DNA of 64,000 bases from Phosphoribacter sp037046615 (GCA_037046615.1 JBAOHD010000019.1:1-64000), one strand, 5' to 3'. Positions 21,787 through 31,581 are shown, counted from the stretch's first letter. Notes: generated by a model from the letters alone, not told the origin. Translations and numbers: made by a program.

Positions 21787-22785
21787 ATGGCGACCAACGA
21801 TCAGGTCAAGGCGCTCGTGAAGAGCCACGCTGACGGTGATGACCCGCAGTTCTACGCCGTTGCCATGCAGGTCGCGGCCAAAGCTGCCCGTGCCGGGCAG
21901 TCGAAATTCGCTCAGGAGCTTCGCGATCTCGTAAACGACCTCCGTGAGCGATCAGGTCAGCGGGCGCGTATCGCCGCGGTCGTTCCGTTCCCTCAGCCAA
22001 AGGGCGAACTGGGGGCGTTGCTGAATGTCTCGTACCCCGAGGCCAGGCTGAGTGACCTCGTGCTGACGGACAGACTCCAAGAACGACTGACGCATGTGTT
22101 GCTAGAGCAGCGGCAGCGTGACGCGCTTGCCCGACATGGCCTGGCCCCCGCTCGGCGCCTCCTGCTCACAGGGCCGCCTGGCACCGGAAAGACCTCCACC
22201 GCGCGTGTGATCGCCGGGGAACTCGGACTTCCGCTGTTCTCGATCAGGCTGGACACGGTGTTGACGAAATTCATGGGTGAGACAGCCGCGAAACTCCGTC
22301 TTGTGTTCGACGCACTGGCGCAGACGCGAGGGGTCTACCTCTTCGATGAAGTTGACGCACTCGGCGGCGACCGTGCCGCACAGAATGATGTTGGTGAGAT
22401 TCGTCGAGTGCTCAACTCGTTCCTTCAGTTCCTCGAAGAGGACACGTCAGACAGCGTCATCATTGCAGCGACGAACCACCCCAGCTTGTTGGACAACGCG
22501 CTGTTCCGTCGATTCGATACGGTGATGGACTTCGCGCTACCCGACGATGCTGCGGTGGAGTCGGTCATCAAGAATCGACTGGCGTCTTTTCAGATCTACA
22601 ACTTGAGTTGGACACGCATCATTCCGGCGGCCCGCGGCCTGAGTCATGCCGAGATAGCCACTGCCGCCGAGAATGCCGCCAAGCGAACCATCCTCAGCGA
22701 TCGCACCCGGGTGCGAACCGATGATGTCGTCATCGCGCTAGAAGAACGTCCTCGTTCCCACCGTCGGACGGACAGGGCAACCTAA
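21787..22785 (+). CDS. ietA: AAA+ ATPase, IetA-like defence protein
   Basis: A 332-residue classical AAA+ protein. After about 115 N-terminal residues come Walker A LTGPPGTGKTSTARV, Walker B VYLFDEVDAL, a sensor 1 IIAATNHP and arginine finger region NALFRRFD. GAGAGGAGG lies directly before ATG 21787. Five bases separate it from a subtilisin-like protease gene. The pair AAA+ ATPase plus S8 protease corresponds to the ietAS antiphage system reported by Gao and colleagues in 2020. The ATPase presumably senses or remodels a target and controls the protease. The family call is firm; the system name rests on gene pairing. Confidence 0.85.
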   Translation: MATNDQVKALVKSHADGDDPQFYAVAMQVAAKAARAGQSKFAQELRDLVNDLRERSGQRARIAAVVPFPQPKGELGALLNVSYPEARLSDLVLTDRLQERLTHVLLEQRQRDALARHGLAPARRLLLTGPPGTGKTSTARVIAGELGLPLFSIRLDTVLTKFMGETAAKLRLVFDALAQTRGVYLFDEVDALGGDRAAQNDVGEIRRVLNSFLQFLEEDTSDSVIIAATNHPSLLDNALFRRFDTVMDFALPDDAAVESVIKNRLASFQIYNLSWTRIIPAARGLSHAEIATAAENAAKRTILSDRTRVRTDDVVIALEERPRSHRRTDRAT

Positions 22786-22790
22786 CGGAG

Positions 22791-25352
22791 ATGGCTGAAC
22801 GAGACCGCCCGCACATCTTTGTGCCGACGCCGCCCGCGTCTGAGTCGTTCACGCCCATTTCGACGCCGGTAACAAGTCGGGGCGGTGGTTTTAGCGGCAG
22901 CCGCAGCGAGCATGGGAAACGCCTAACCGAGGAGTTCGAGGCTGCTTGGGAACCCCCAACAGATGAGCCGGAGACCACCGGGACCTACCTCACCTTCACT
23001 TCGTTTCCCGGCCTCGACTTGATGTTTGAGAGTTTGGAATCGCGCCGGCCCGGTTCCCAGCCAGAGCTTGTTGCGGTCCAAGCGGAGATGACGCACGCTG
23101 GTGAGGTAGTAAACGCGACGGTCTTTATCCCGGATGGGCAGAAGGAGTTCTTTCTCAAGAAGCTTGAGCAGTACGTGGAGACTGCTGAAGTAGTGGAGGG
23201 TAAGCCAAACAATGCGACCCTCATCGAAGGAATTGCGTCTATTCGCCGTGCAACGATCCGGGAGTTGTGGACAGACCCTGCCGACGAGTACCCAACCGAC
23301 CCAACCCAGTCTCGGTGGTGGGAGCTATGGCTCAGAGCTGGCGACGGTAGAGAGTACGAGCGGCTGACAGAGTACGCCCGGCAGCACAGCCTCCCGGTGA
23401 GCGATCACTACCTCGGATTCGGTGACCGAACGGTCGTACTCATCCGCGCCAGCAGCGAGCAACTCGCCATGACCTTCCGGAGCATTGATGACATCGCTGA
23501 GTTGCGCCGTCCTCACGAAGTAGCCTCTTTCCTTCCGAGTCTGTCCGCATTTGAACAGCGTGACTGGGTGAGTGAGCTGCAATCGCGAGTTGAGCACGCA
23601 GGAGCTGACGCGCCTGTGGTGTGCATCCTTGATCGAGGCGTTCAAGCCGGGCATCCGCTGTTGGAAGATTCGCTTGCAGCCGATGACCTGCACGCGGTTG
23701 AGCCGAGCTGGCGCAAAGATGTGGCGATCCATGGGCATGGCACCGAGATGGCGGGCCTCGCGCTCTACCGAGACTTACAGGCGGCCATCAGCTCGCAGCA
23801 CGGCGTTCGTCTTGGGCACAGGCTCGAATCCGTTAAGTTGCTCCCTGACACGGGCAGCAACGATCCTGACGTGTACGGGGCGGTGACCGCACGAGCGGTG
23901 GATCAGCCAGAGATTTCCGCGCAGGATCGTTCTCGGGTGTTCATGTTGGCTATCACCGCGCCAGCAGCTGCACCGAACCCGGGACACCGCGTCGAGGACC
24001 GTCCAATGCAGGAAGCAGGGCGTCCAACCGCGTGGTCAGCCACGATCGATGCCCTGACCTACGGTCGGGCTATCGACGATAGCGTTCCCAAGTTCACCTA
24101 CCTGAACCGAGACGAAGAACCAACGCCCCGACTCTTCGTGGTCTCAGCTGGAAACATCCGTGATGTGCGGGCCGAAGACGATCACCTCGACCGCAGCGAC
24201 GCGGAGGGCGTCGAAGACCCTGCGCAAGCGTGGAATGCGCTCGTCGTCGGAGCCTACGCCGAACATGACGCAATGGACCACGCCCCAGATGTCTTCGCGG
24301 GGTACGTGCCAATCGCCGCCCGTGGTGAACTCTCACCGACCAGCCGCACTTCGGTGTCCTTCGACCAGAAGCGTTGGCCGTTCAAACCCGACGTCGTCGC
24401 ACCTGGCGGAAACCTCGCTCGTACCCCAGACGGCACCGATGTAGATACTCCGGAGAACCTCGCGATCCTCACCACTCGCCTGCAACATCCAGGTGAGGGC
24501 TACTTCACGACCACCCGAGATACCTCAGCGGCAACGGCCCACGTAGCGGCCGTCGCAGCCGACATTCGTGCGGCGTACCCTCACTTGAGACCGGAAACGA
24601 TCCGTGCCTTGATCGTCCACTCCGCAGAGTGGACCAGCGCGATGCGGACACGCATCGACGCGACCACCACGAAGGGGGCCGCAGTCAACCTGCTGCGCCG
24701 CTATGGCATGGGAGTGCCCAGTCTGGAACGCGCCACGCGCAGCGCCATCAACGCATTGACGATGGTGGATGAGGCTGTGATCCACCCTTACGAACGCGAG
24801 GGTAACTCCAGCAGCGGCAAATCCCGTGAAATGAACTTGCACCGCCTGCCGTGGCCTATCGACGCGTTGTCAGCACTTGGCGAGACCGAAGTCCAGCTGC
24901 GTGTCACACTCTCGTACTTTGTGGAGCCGAACCCATCGAGTCGTGGGTGGACCGGGCGATACGTCTACCCCTCTCATGGGTTGCGTGTCGCCATGAAGCG
25001 ACCCGAGGACAACCTCGACGCGTTCCGCCAACGTGTCAACAAGCAGGCCCGCGAGGAAGGCGAGAAGCCGCTGGCTCTCAACACCGAGACTGGCTGGCTG
25101 TTCGGACGTGACCAGCAGACGTCGTCTGGTTCCCTCCACACCGACATCTGGACGGGATCAGCCGCCGACCTCGCCGCCAAGGAAGCTGTCGTCGTGTACC
25201 CAGTCGCGGGGTGGTGGAAGAACCGGCCAAAGATGGATCAGAGCGATAACGGCGTCAACTACTCACTCGTTGTCAGCATCGAGGCTCCCGAGGTCGAAGT
25301 TGATTTGTGGACACCGGTCTATCAGCAGGTGGCCGCAGTAATTGAGGTCTAG
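22791..25352 (+). CDS. ietS: Subtilisin-like S8 serine protease, IetS-like
   Basis: Intact 853-residue protein. The catalytic triad is visible: Asp in VVCILDRGVQAGHPLL (residue about 285), His in GHGTEMAGLAL, and Ser in DTSAATAHVAAV. There is no signal peptide, so it acts in the cytoplasm. The first 230 residues form a family-specific N-terminal region and about 230 residues follow the protease domain. It is coupled to the AAA+ gene by a five-base gap. In the ietAS system both genes are needed for defence; the substrate is unknown. Base composition is lower in GC than the relaxase gene upstream, consistent with separate acquisition. Confidence 0.88.
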   Translation: MAERDRPHIFVPTPPASESFTPISTPVTSRGGGFSGSRSEHGKRLTEEFEAAWEPPTDEPETTGTYLTFTSFPGLDLMFESLESRRPGSQPELVAVQAEMTHAGEVVNATVFIPDGQKEFFLKKLEQYVETAEVVEGKPNNATLIEGIASIRRATIRELWTDPADEYPTDPTQSRWWELWLRAGDGREYERLTEYARQHSLPVSDHYLGFGDRTVVLIRASSEQLAMTFRSIDDIAELRRPHEVASFLPSLSAFEQRDWVSELQSRVEHAGADAPVVCILDRGVQAGHPLLEDSLAADDLHAVEPSWRKDVAIHGHGTEMAGLALYRDLQAAISSQHGVRLGHRLESVKLLPDTGSNDPDVYGAVTARAVDQPEISAQDRSRVFMLAITAPAAAPNPGHRVEDRPMQEAGRPTAWSATIDALTYGRAIDDSVPKFTYLNRDEEPTPRLFVVSAGNIRDVRAEDDHLDRSDAEGVEDPAQAWNALVVGAYAEHDAMDHAPDVFAGYVPIAARGELSPTSRTSVSFDQKRWPFKPDVVAPGGNLARTPDGTDVDTPENLAILTTRLQHPGEGYFTTTRDTSAATAHVAAVAADIRAAYPHLRPETIRALIVHSAEWTSAMRTRIDATTTKGAAVNLLRRYGMGVPSLERATRSAINALTMVDEAVIHPYEREGNSSSGKSREMNLHRLPWPIDALSALGETEVQLRVTLSYFVEPNPSSRGWTGRYVYPSHGLRVAMKRPEDNLDAFRQRVNKQAREEGEKPLALNTETGWLFGRDQQTSSGSLHTDIWTGSAADLAAKEAVVVYPVAGWWKNRPKMDQSDNGVNYSLVVSIEAPEVEVDLWTPVYQQVAAVIEV

Positions 25353-25397
25353 CCAGGTCTAGCCAAGGTGCGCGAGCACCGTGGTGATCCTGCCAAC

Positions 25398-26403
25398 CTA
25401 GAGATCGCGTCGAGCCTCGCGGTCCAAGGGTAGGTCGCGACGTTGATGTAGCGAATGCGCGCTCGTCCCAGGACTGAGTGACTTCGTTTCCGCCTTCTCG
25501 CTGCGTCGGACCACGTCATCCGCATGGGAAATGACTCGCGCAAGCCTTTCAGCGAGCAGATGATTTGAGCCGACGCTCGTTGCGCTCGTGATTGGTCCTG
25601 GAACGGCACCCACGATGCGACCAAGCTCATGAGCGCGTTGCGCGACGGCCAGAGAACCGGAGCGTGCTCCGGCCTCGACGACCACTGTTGCGGCCGATAG
25701 AGCGGCCATCAGCCGCGCCCGAGCGAGGAAGCGGTGGCGCGTAGGCACCGCACCTGGTGGAACCTCACTGACCATGAGGCCGAGGTCGGCCACTCGCTCA
25801 AGCAGTTCTCGGTGACCCACCGGGTAGGGACGATCAACGCCGTTCGCCATGACCGCGATCGTGTCGCCACCGGACGCCAGGGCCGCTCGATGGGCAGCTC
25901 CTTCGATGCCGTACGCACCGCCGGCAACCACTACCCGTTCAGCGTTGGCGAGGTCGGAAGACAGTTGTCCGGCCACATGCTCGCCGTAGGAGGTCGCGGC
26001 CCTCGCGCCGGTGATGGTGACAAACTCGCTGAGCGGTCGCGCCAGGAACGAGGTAGCGCCACGAGTCCACAGGACGTATGGCCGCCGATCGCCAAGATCG
26101 TCGAGCGCAGACGGCCAATCTTGGTCGCCAGGGATCAGCACGCCGATACCCATGCGCTGGGCTTCGACGATGCGCTGGGAGTGTGTCTGAGCGTCTGAAC
26201 GCTCGAACTGAGCGCGCCAGACCCGTGCGTCAACGGTGCCGAGGCCCGGCACCCCATCGTCACGCTCAGCGAGCCGGAGCACCTCCACCGCTCCCACCTC
26301 GCCCAGGAGACGGCCTGTCACGGCGTCGTCTGGTTCGACGATCATCGACAGCACCATCCGCGCTGTGCGCTCGTCCTGGAGCTACCTGGCTCAGGTTCGT
26401 CAT
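25398..26403 (-). CDS. dprA: DprA/Smf-like DNA-processing protein (frameshifted near start)
   Basis: The Rossmann-like DprA core is clear: VLIPGDQDWPSALDDL, TITGARAATSYGEHVA, VVVAGGAYGIEGAAHRAAL, and ATVVVEAGARSGSLAVAQRA. DprA binds single-stranded DNA and loads RecA during natural transformation. ATG at 26403 (MTNLSQVAPGRAH) joins the main frame through a one-base shift near 26366; the uninterrupted part begins at 26357. It converges on the protease gene and is divergent from the small membrane protein. Accessory DprA genes are common on actinobacterial mobile elements. I infer a role in processing incoming single-stranded DNA during conjugation, or in defence. Confidence 0.8.
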
Positions 26404-26599
26404 CGTCGGCTCCTCTCACTCCTACAGAGAGGTGCGCGCGGCGACGCGGAAACCGGAGGGTTCCGTGAACGCCGACCCCGGCGTACAGTGGAGGGTGAGG
26501 CAGGTTCTCCTCATATTGCGGGTCCTCCGGGACGGCCTTCGGGCACTCACACACGTTCTGCCTCCTCGACGGAGAAACACGTGTGACGAGAGGCCCGTC

Positions 26600-26938
26600 A
26601 TGTTCCGCTTCATCTGGACGCTCAGCGTTCGCACCCGCGATTACCTGCATCGCTACATGCCGAGCAACCGACTGCTCGCTGCCATCCGCACCCGACGCGG
26701 ACTCAAGTGGGGGCTGCCCGCGATGCTGGTTGCTCTCCCGTACTTCCTGATCGCCTACGCCTGCTCCGCCGCGGTCGCCGACGGCGGTCCCGGTTGGCTG
26801 CACCTCATCGTGCTGTGGGCGTGCTGGAACGCACTCAAGTTCATCATCATGGGACCGGTGAGCGTTGTTCTGCTTGTCCGCGCACGCCTGCGCGAGGCCG
26901 CGATCCGTCGCCATCAGCGCCGTGAGGCCTCCGCCTGA
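26600..26938 (+). CDS. Small conserved membrane protein
   Basis: A 112-residue protein with two transmembrane segments (GLPAMLVALPYFLIAYACS and HLIVLWACWNALKFIIMGP) and a basic N-terminus RTRDYLHRYMPSNRLLAAIR. Proteins of this type recur on actinobacterial integrative elements and are sometimes mislabelled sulfate permease; they are far too short for a permease. ATG at 26600 lies after GACGAGAGG. Divergent from the DprA-like gene. No function can be assigned; association with conjugative elements suggests a role at the membrane during transfer. Confidence 0.65.
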   Translation: MFRFIWTLSVRTRDYLHRYMPSNRLLAAIRTRRGLKWGLPAMLVALPYFLIAYACSAAVADGGPGWLHLIVLWACWNALKFIIMGPVSVVLLVRARLREAAIRRHQRREASA

Positions 26939-26974
26939 GGCAGATACTCGCGTCCCGGTTCTGCACGCCTAGAG

Positions 26975-27325
26975 TCAGCCGACCGCGCCCAAGGACGAGG
27001 CGACCCGAGACCGACGACCGCCGCCAGGCCGGATCACGATGCCGTGGGATGCGAGCGCCCGCCGGACTGCCTGAGGCCCCGCCCCGACCTTCACGCCGAC
27101 CTCTACCAGCGTCAACCCGCTGAGGTAGAGGTCGGCTGCTTCATGGATGCGGGAAGGGTCGAAACTCCCGCGTCGGATCGGGACTGTCCCGACGGGTCAG
27201 ATGCGCCGCTACCGTCCGGCGGTGGACGCCGAACAGCGAGGCCAGCTGCACCAGCGTCGCACCCGTCGCGATACTCGCGTCACCAGATCGTCGACCTGCT
27301 CGGGGCGCAGAAGGGTTTGAGCCAT
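26975..27325 (-). CDS. Recombinase-type helix-turn-helix protein (frameshifted)
   Basis: On the minus strand, starting with MAQTLLRPEQVDDLVTR, two HTH units can be read in different frames: GATLVQLASLFGVHRRTVAA and GLTLVEVGVKVGAGPQAVRR. These resemble the homeodomain-like HTH at the C-terminus of serine recombinases, present in actinomycetes as stand-alone proteins of about 115 residues. The start-to-stop distance is a whole number of codons, with compensating frame changes near 27275 and 27175. There is no catalytic recombinase domain upstream. It may be a regulator or a recombinase fragment near the island edge. Confidence 0.5.
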
Positions 27326-27756
27326 CCCAAGTGACCGCACCATCCGCCCCCTGCGAGTCGGACACGGTCGGCCTCGGACGGAGCGCTGGTCGTGCTTGTA
27401 GAAGCCCCGTGACCTGCGCAAAGACAGGGTTTTCAAGGTGTGGGCAGGGGTTCTCAAACTCTCTACGCAGGTCCACCGATGGAAAGGGCTCGGCTGACGC
27501 CGGGCCCTTTCGCATGAGTGCCCGAAGGGGTGCCCGGGACTGGTGTGAAGCAAGCTTTTCTGCCCGGATTGCCCCGATCCTTCGCCAGGGTGAACGCGAG
27601 TTGATTTCGATCTCATCAGAAATTGACGAGGCGACGACGACTCTGATCTGATTCACATCATCGCCGGGAGGACGGCGACGCTCGGCGGTCTGTGGGACGT
27701 GTCTGTGCGGAGGCACCCAGAGCACGCTGGGGCATCGGACGACTGCAGGGAACGCC
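27326..27756. other. Non-coding stretch at the island-chromosome junction
   Basis: About 430 bases with no convincing gene separate the last island-like gene from the LAL regulator. It holds one strong hairpin (27482-27511). I see no tRNA gene and no obvious att repeat that I can pair within the window. The island right boundary probably lies here, because the GTATGCC signature appears only to the right. Confidence 0.5.
27482..27511. terminator. Hairpin, probable terminator
   Basis: Arms GAAAGGGC (27482-27489) and GCCCTTTC (27504-27511) enclose an inner CGGC/GCCG stem. The CCCTTTC end is short of a true T-run. It could end transcription from either side or form part of an attachment site. 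Confidence 0.45.
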
Positions 27757-28042
27757 ATGTCCACTGAACGTGCGGAGGCGATCGCGGTCGCCGACATTCT
27801 CGTCAGGCGGTCGTCGTTACACGAGAGCATCGCCCGGGTGCCCGCAGGCGCCGTCTTCGTCGTCATGGCACCAGCCGGCTACGGCAAGTCCATCCTCGCT
27901 CGGGACTGGGGCACGGTCGTGGATCAGCCGAGCGTTGTGCTCGCCATCCACGAGATCCCGCCGGGCGAGCTCGAAGGCGCGATCATCGCCGCCCTGAGCT
28001 CCCTCTCCTCCACCCGCGGAGACGAGCCAGGTCCGAGTGGCG
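27757..28042 (+). pseudogene. LAL/LuxR regulator, 5' part, split by IS256-family element
   Basis: The first 95 codons of an ATP-binding LuxR regulator (LAL/MalT type). Walker A is VVMAPAGYGKSILARDWG near residue 45. The reading frame runs into the IS at 28043. Removing the IS and one copy of the 7-bp duplication AGTGGCG joins this part in frame to 29508-31501, giving 759 codons. So the gene was intact before the insertion. The fragment alone lacks the sensing and DNA-binding domains and is unlikely to function. Confidence 0.88.
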
Positions 28043-29500
28043 GAGGGTGTCAAGTTGTCTGTGTAAGTAGGGTGGTCGTGGGGGTTTAGAGGTGGGGGTT
28101 GATGCGGTCGGGGTAGATGAGGGCGAGTTCGCCGAGGGCGGCTTTCCAGCCTTGGATGACGGAGCCTTCGACGAGTTTGCCGGGGGCCTTGCGGGGGTGG
28201 CCTTTGGGTAGTCCGGCCTCCTTGGCGCGTTCGCGGGCTCTCTTGTCCTCGATGTTGCGGATGGCCAGCCAGAGCAGCTTGATCGCGGCGGCGTCGCCCG
28301 GGAAGTGGCCGCGGTTCTTGATGATCTTGCGCAGTTGGTAGTTCAGCGACTCGATCGAGTTGGTCGTGTAGATGACCTTGCGCAGCGCGGGCCCGAACGC
28401 CAGGAACGGGGTGAACCGGTTCCAGGCGTTCTCCCACGAGGCGAGGGCGGCGGGGTACTTCTTGCCGAGGTTGGAGTCGGCGAAGGTGGCCAGCGCGATC
28501 AGCGCGGCGTCCTCGTTCGCGGCGGTGTAGATCGGCTTGAGCAGCGCAGCGACGGCCTTGCGGTCGCTGTAGGACACGAACCGCATCGAGGCCCGGATCA
28601 GGTGCACCACGCAGGTTTGGACCATCGCGCGGGCCCAGGTCGCCTCGATCGCCTCGGGGAAGCCGGTCAGCCCGTCACAGCAGACGATCAGGACGTCCTT
28701 GACGCCGCGGTTGGCCAGCTCGGCGCACACCGACGCCCAGAACTTCGCGCCCTCGGTGGCCTGGACCCAGATCCCCAGAACGTGCTTGACCCCGTCCATG
28801 TCGACCCCGACCGCGATGTGCGCGGCCCGGTTGGACACGTGTGCTCCGTCGCGGATCTTGACCACCAACGCGTCGAGGTAGATCACCGGGTAGAACGCCT
28901 CCAACGGGCGGGTTTGCCACGCGGTGACCTCCTCGGCGACGGCGTCGGTGACCTTGCTGATCGTCTCGTGCGAGAGGTCGGTGCCCAGCGTCGCGGCGAG
29001 GTGGTGCTGGATGTCGCGGATCGTCATCCCGCCGGCGTACAAGGAAATGATCATGTCCTCCAGCCCGCCCAGGCGGCGGGCGCCCTTGGGCACCAGCGAC
29101 GACGCGAACGTCGAGTTCCGGTCCCGCGGCTGGTCCAAGGCGATATCGCCGACCTCGGTGCCGACCGTCTTCGGCGTCGTCCCGTTGCGGGAGTTGCCCG
29201 AGCCGTTCCCGGCCGGGTCGCCTTTCTCATACCCCAGGTGGCCGGTCAGCTCCGCCTCCATCCCGCGCTCAAGGACCGCCTTGATCATCTCCGGCAGGAA
29301 CCCGCCTTCGCCGGTCAGCGACAGGCCACGCTCGTCGGTGGCAGCCATCAGCTGGTCCAGCATCTCGTCGGTGAACAACTCACGACGCAGCCGGCGAGCC
29401 TCAGACTCCCGCCCATCACTCTTCTTCGCCTTGGTCATGCTCACAGTCAATCTCCTTCAGATAGAGACCGCCCCCTTACACAGACCATCTGATACCCCCA
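28043..29500 (-). mobile_element. IS256-family insertion sequence
   Basis: A 1,458-bp element with imperfect terminal inverted repeats: the left end reads GAGGGTGTCAAGTTGTCTGT and the right end, reverse-complemented, reads TGGGGGTATCAGATGGTCTG, with GTGTAAG shared farther in. It is flanked by the 7-bp direct repeat AGTGGCG at 28036-28042 and 29501-29507 (8 bp if one mismatch is allowed). The IS256 family makes 8-9 bp duplications, so 7-8 is close. It carries one transposase gene and none of the GTATGCC heptamers that mark the host chromosome, consistent with recent arrival. Confidence 0.9.
28086..29444 (-). CDS. IS256-family transposase
   Basis: Intact 452-residue Transposase_mut protein. 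The DDE catalytic residues are visible in YLDALVVKIRD, VCCDGLTGFPEAI and TTNSIESLNYQLRK, and the CVVHLIRAS block typical of the family follows the second Asp. GTG at 29444 is the best start because AAGGAGA lies seven bases upstream; ATG at 29438 and TTG at 29450 are in frame. The intact gene and the still-recognisable target duplication suggest an active or recently active element. Confidence 0.95.
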   Translation of the reverse strand: MSMTKAKKSDGRESEARRLRRELFTDEMLDQLMAATDERGLSLTGEGGFLPEMIKAVLERGMEAELTGHLGYEKGDPAGNGSGNSRNGTTPKTVGTEVGDIALDQPRDRNSTFASSLVPKGARRLGGLEDMIISLYAGGMTIRDIQHHLAATLGTDLSHETISKVTDAVAEEVTAWQTRPLEAFYPVIYLDALVVKIRDGAHVSNRAAHIAVGVDMDGVKHVLGIWVQATEGAKFWASVCAELANRGVKDVLIVCCDGLTGFPEAIEATWARAMVQTCVVHLIRASMRFVSYSDRKAVAALLKPIYTAANEDAALIALATFADSNLGKKYPAALASWENAWNRFTPFLAFGPALRKVIYTTNSIESLNYQLRKIIKNRGHFPGDAAAIKLLWLAIRNIEDKRARERAKEAGLPKGHPRKAPGKLVEGSVIQGWKAALGELALIYPDRINPHL

Positions 29501-31501
29501 AGTGGCGACGCAAAAGCCGACTCCGACCTCGACACGACCACGCCCCCGGTCGCCCCTCACGCGACGGGCGTCTCGCAACTCACCCTCGACTCGGCGCTCG
29601 GCCTTCCCTTCGACGGTGTGGTCCTGGTCCTCGACGCAGCCGACCGCCTCCAATCCCCGGCAGAGCGCGAACTCCTGCATCGGCTCGCCGTTCCTGCGCG
29701 CCACGGCCTGACCATCGTCGTGACCGGCAGGTCTTTGCCCGTCGGCATCTCAGGCGCCCATGGGTCCCGGCGCCTCATGGTCCTTGACACCGAAGACCTG
29801 GCCTTGACCCGGCTCGACATCGCGACGGCATACCGAGACTCGCTGACCTCGACGGACGTCGATGAAGTCGTGCGCCTGTCCGGCGGCTGGCCTCTTGCCC
29901 TGCCGTATGCCCTGGCCACGATCGACCCGGCAAACGGCCAGGCCGCCCGGGAGCGCCGGCTCCTCACGGCATACCTCAAAGAAGAGGTCTCCAACCTTCT
30001 CGCGCCGCGGGTGCGCGAGTTCCTCCTCGACGTCGCAGTGCTCGGGAGTGCGGACGCTGACCTCATGGACGGCATCCGCCAGTCACGGGACGCGGAGGCG
30101 ATCCTCGAATCGCTCACCCTCGCGCCGATCCCCTTGGTGGCAGTGTCGGGCACCGAGATCACGATGCAGCCGCTCGTGCGGGAGTTCTTCGTCCGGCAGC
30201 TCGCGACGATCGCGCCGCATCGTGAGATCGAGGTGCTCTCACGGGCGGCCGATCGTCTCCAGGCGCGTGGAGACAGTGAGCGGGCCTTCGCGACGCTTGA
30301 GCGCACGGGTGACCGTCGGCTCTTGGCGGAGTTCGCCTACCGCGCTGGTCGCGACCTCGCCTACCGCGGCCGGATCGACACCGTTCGAGGCTGGCTGACG
30401 ATCTTCACGGGAGCCGAACTCAAGACCTACCCCGAGTTGCAGGTCCTGAGCATGATCCTCGACGGCGCTGAGGGCAATTTCCAGGCGGTCGCCCAATGGG
30501 TGGCCATGCTCGACGGACAGGATCTCGGCAGCGTCATGGCTGACGAGTTGGCGACGATGGTGCCGACGGACGTCGTCCGCGATGTGCTGCTGAAGCGACC
30601 ACCTCAGACGGCCGCCCCCAGTCAGGCCACGCAAGCGACCGACGCGGGGTCAGCCACCCTCCAGCAGGGCATGGTCGGCAGCGCCGCTGCGGGCGGCATG
30701 GATCCTGCCGGCATGGCGACAATGGCCAGCGGGGTCGGGTGGTGGGGCATCGCTGGGCAGGTCACCGACGGGTTTAACGCCATCGCGACCGGGGAACTGG
30801 TCAAAGCTGAGGGCATCTTCAGCGCGATGGAGGCCTTCTCCCGGGATCTCCCGCTCATCGAAATCTGGCGCACGGCATGCCTCGCTTACGTGTATGCCGT
30901 GCAAGGGCGCCCCGAGACCGGGCTCCCCCCGCTGCTCGCGGCCAAGGAAGTCTGGGATCGGTCAGCGGAACTCACCAACCCGGTGGCCATCGGGCTCGAC
31001 GCAATGCTGGCATTGTGTCGGTCGCAGGTCGGCCAGCTCGACGAGGCCGGCGAGTCCTTCGATGCAGCGATGGCCAAGTTGCCGCAGATGCAGATCGTCG
31101 TGCCTGAGCGCACGGTCTTCACCGAGGTTGCTTTGGCTGAAGCGGCCATCCACCTCGGCCGCAAGCACGTCGCCACCGATCTCCTGCGGGGTGTCGTCGC
31201 CAGTCCCGGAGCTGCCGAGCACTCGCCCTTCTTCGTCCAACGGGCGCAACGGCTCACGCTCTCGCTGACCGAGCCGACCAAAGAGTTCGACACGGTCACG
31301 CTCACCCCGACCGAGACCCGGATCCTGCACCTCCTGGGGGTCGACCAGCCGATCGCCGACATCGCCAGGCTGCTCGGCCGCAGCCAAGCCACCGTGCGCA
31401 CGCATGTGCGCGGCATCTACCGCAAGCTCGGCGTCAACTCGCGAGAGGAAGCCCTCCGGGTGGCCGACGGGTGGGGCCTGCTGCCTCCGCCGACGCTCTA
31501 A
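29501..31501 (+). pseudogene. LAL/LuxR regulator, 3' part, split by IS256-family element
   Basis: The remaining 664 codons of the regulator. It begins with the second AGTGGCG copy, continues SQLTLDSALGLPF and the Walker B-like VVLVLDAADRLQ, then a long helical sensor region. A Met/Ala/Gly-rich segment (near 30650-30740) interrupts the helical part. The C-terminus is a LuxR HTH: TPTETRILHLLG, QPIADIARLLGRSQATVRTH. An internal ATG at 29618 might allow a truncated product containing the DNA-binding domain, which would lack the ATP-binding site. The regulon is unknown; the neighbours are the convergent LpqC-like and PMT genes. Confidence 0.85.
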
Positions 31502-31533
31502 GGGTCACGGCGCGGGGATCGAGATCAGGAGTA

Positions 31534-31556
31534 TGCCGTGGCACCAGGCCACGGCA
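31534..31556. terminator. Perfect 9-bp hairpin between convergent genes
   Basis: TGCCGTGGC (31534-31542) and GCCACGGCA (31548-31556) enclose loop ACCAG. It lies between the regulator stop at 31501 and the convergent LpqC-like gene ending at 31582. The left arm begins inside a GTATGCC heptamer (31531-31537). No T-run follows, as is common for actinobacterial terminators. Confidence 0.6.
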
Positions 31557-31581
31557 GGACCCGGAGCGCAGGTCTGTGGAG

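Noticed and set aside
28305..29492. Long plus-strand open frame opposite the transposase
   Set aside because: Shadow of the IS256-family transposase, which has its catalytic residues and a good ribosome site on the minus strand.
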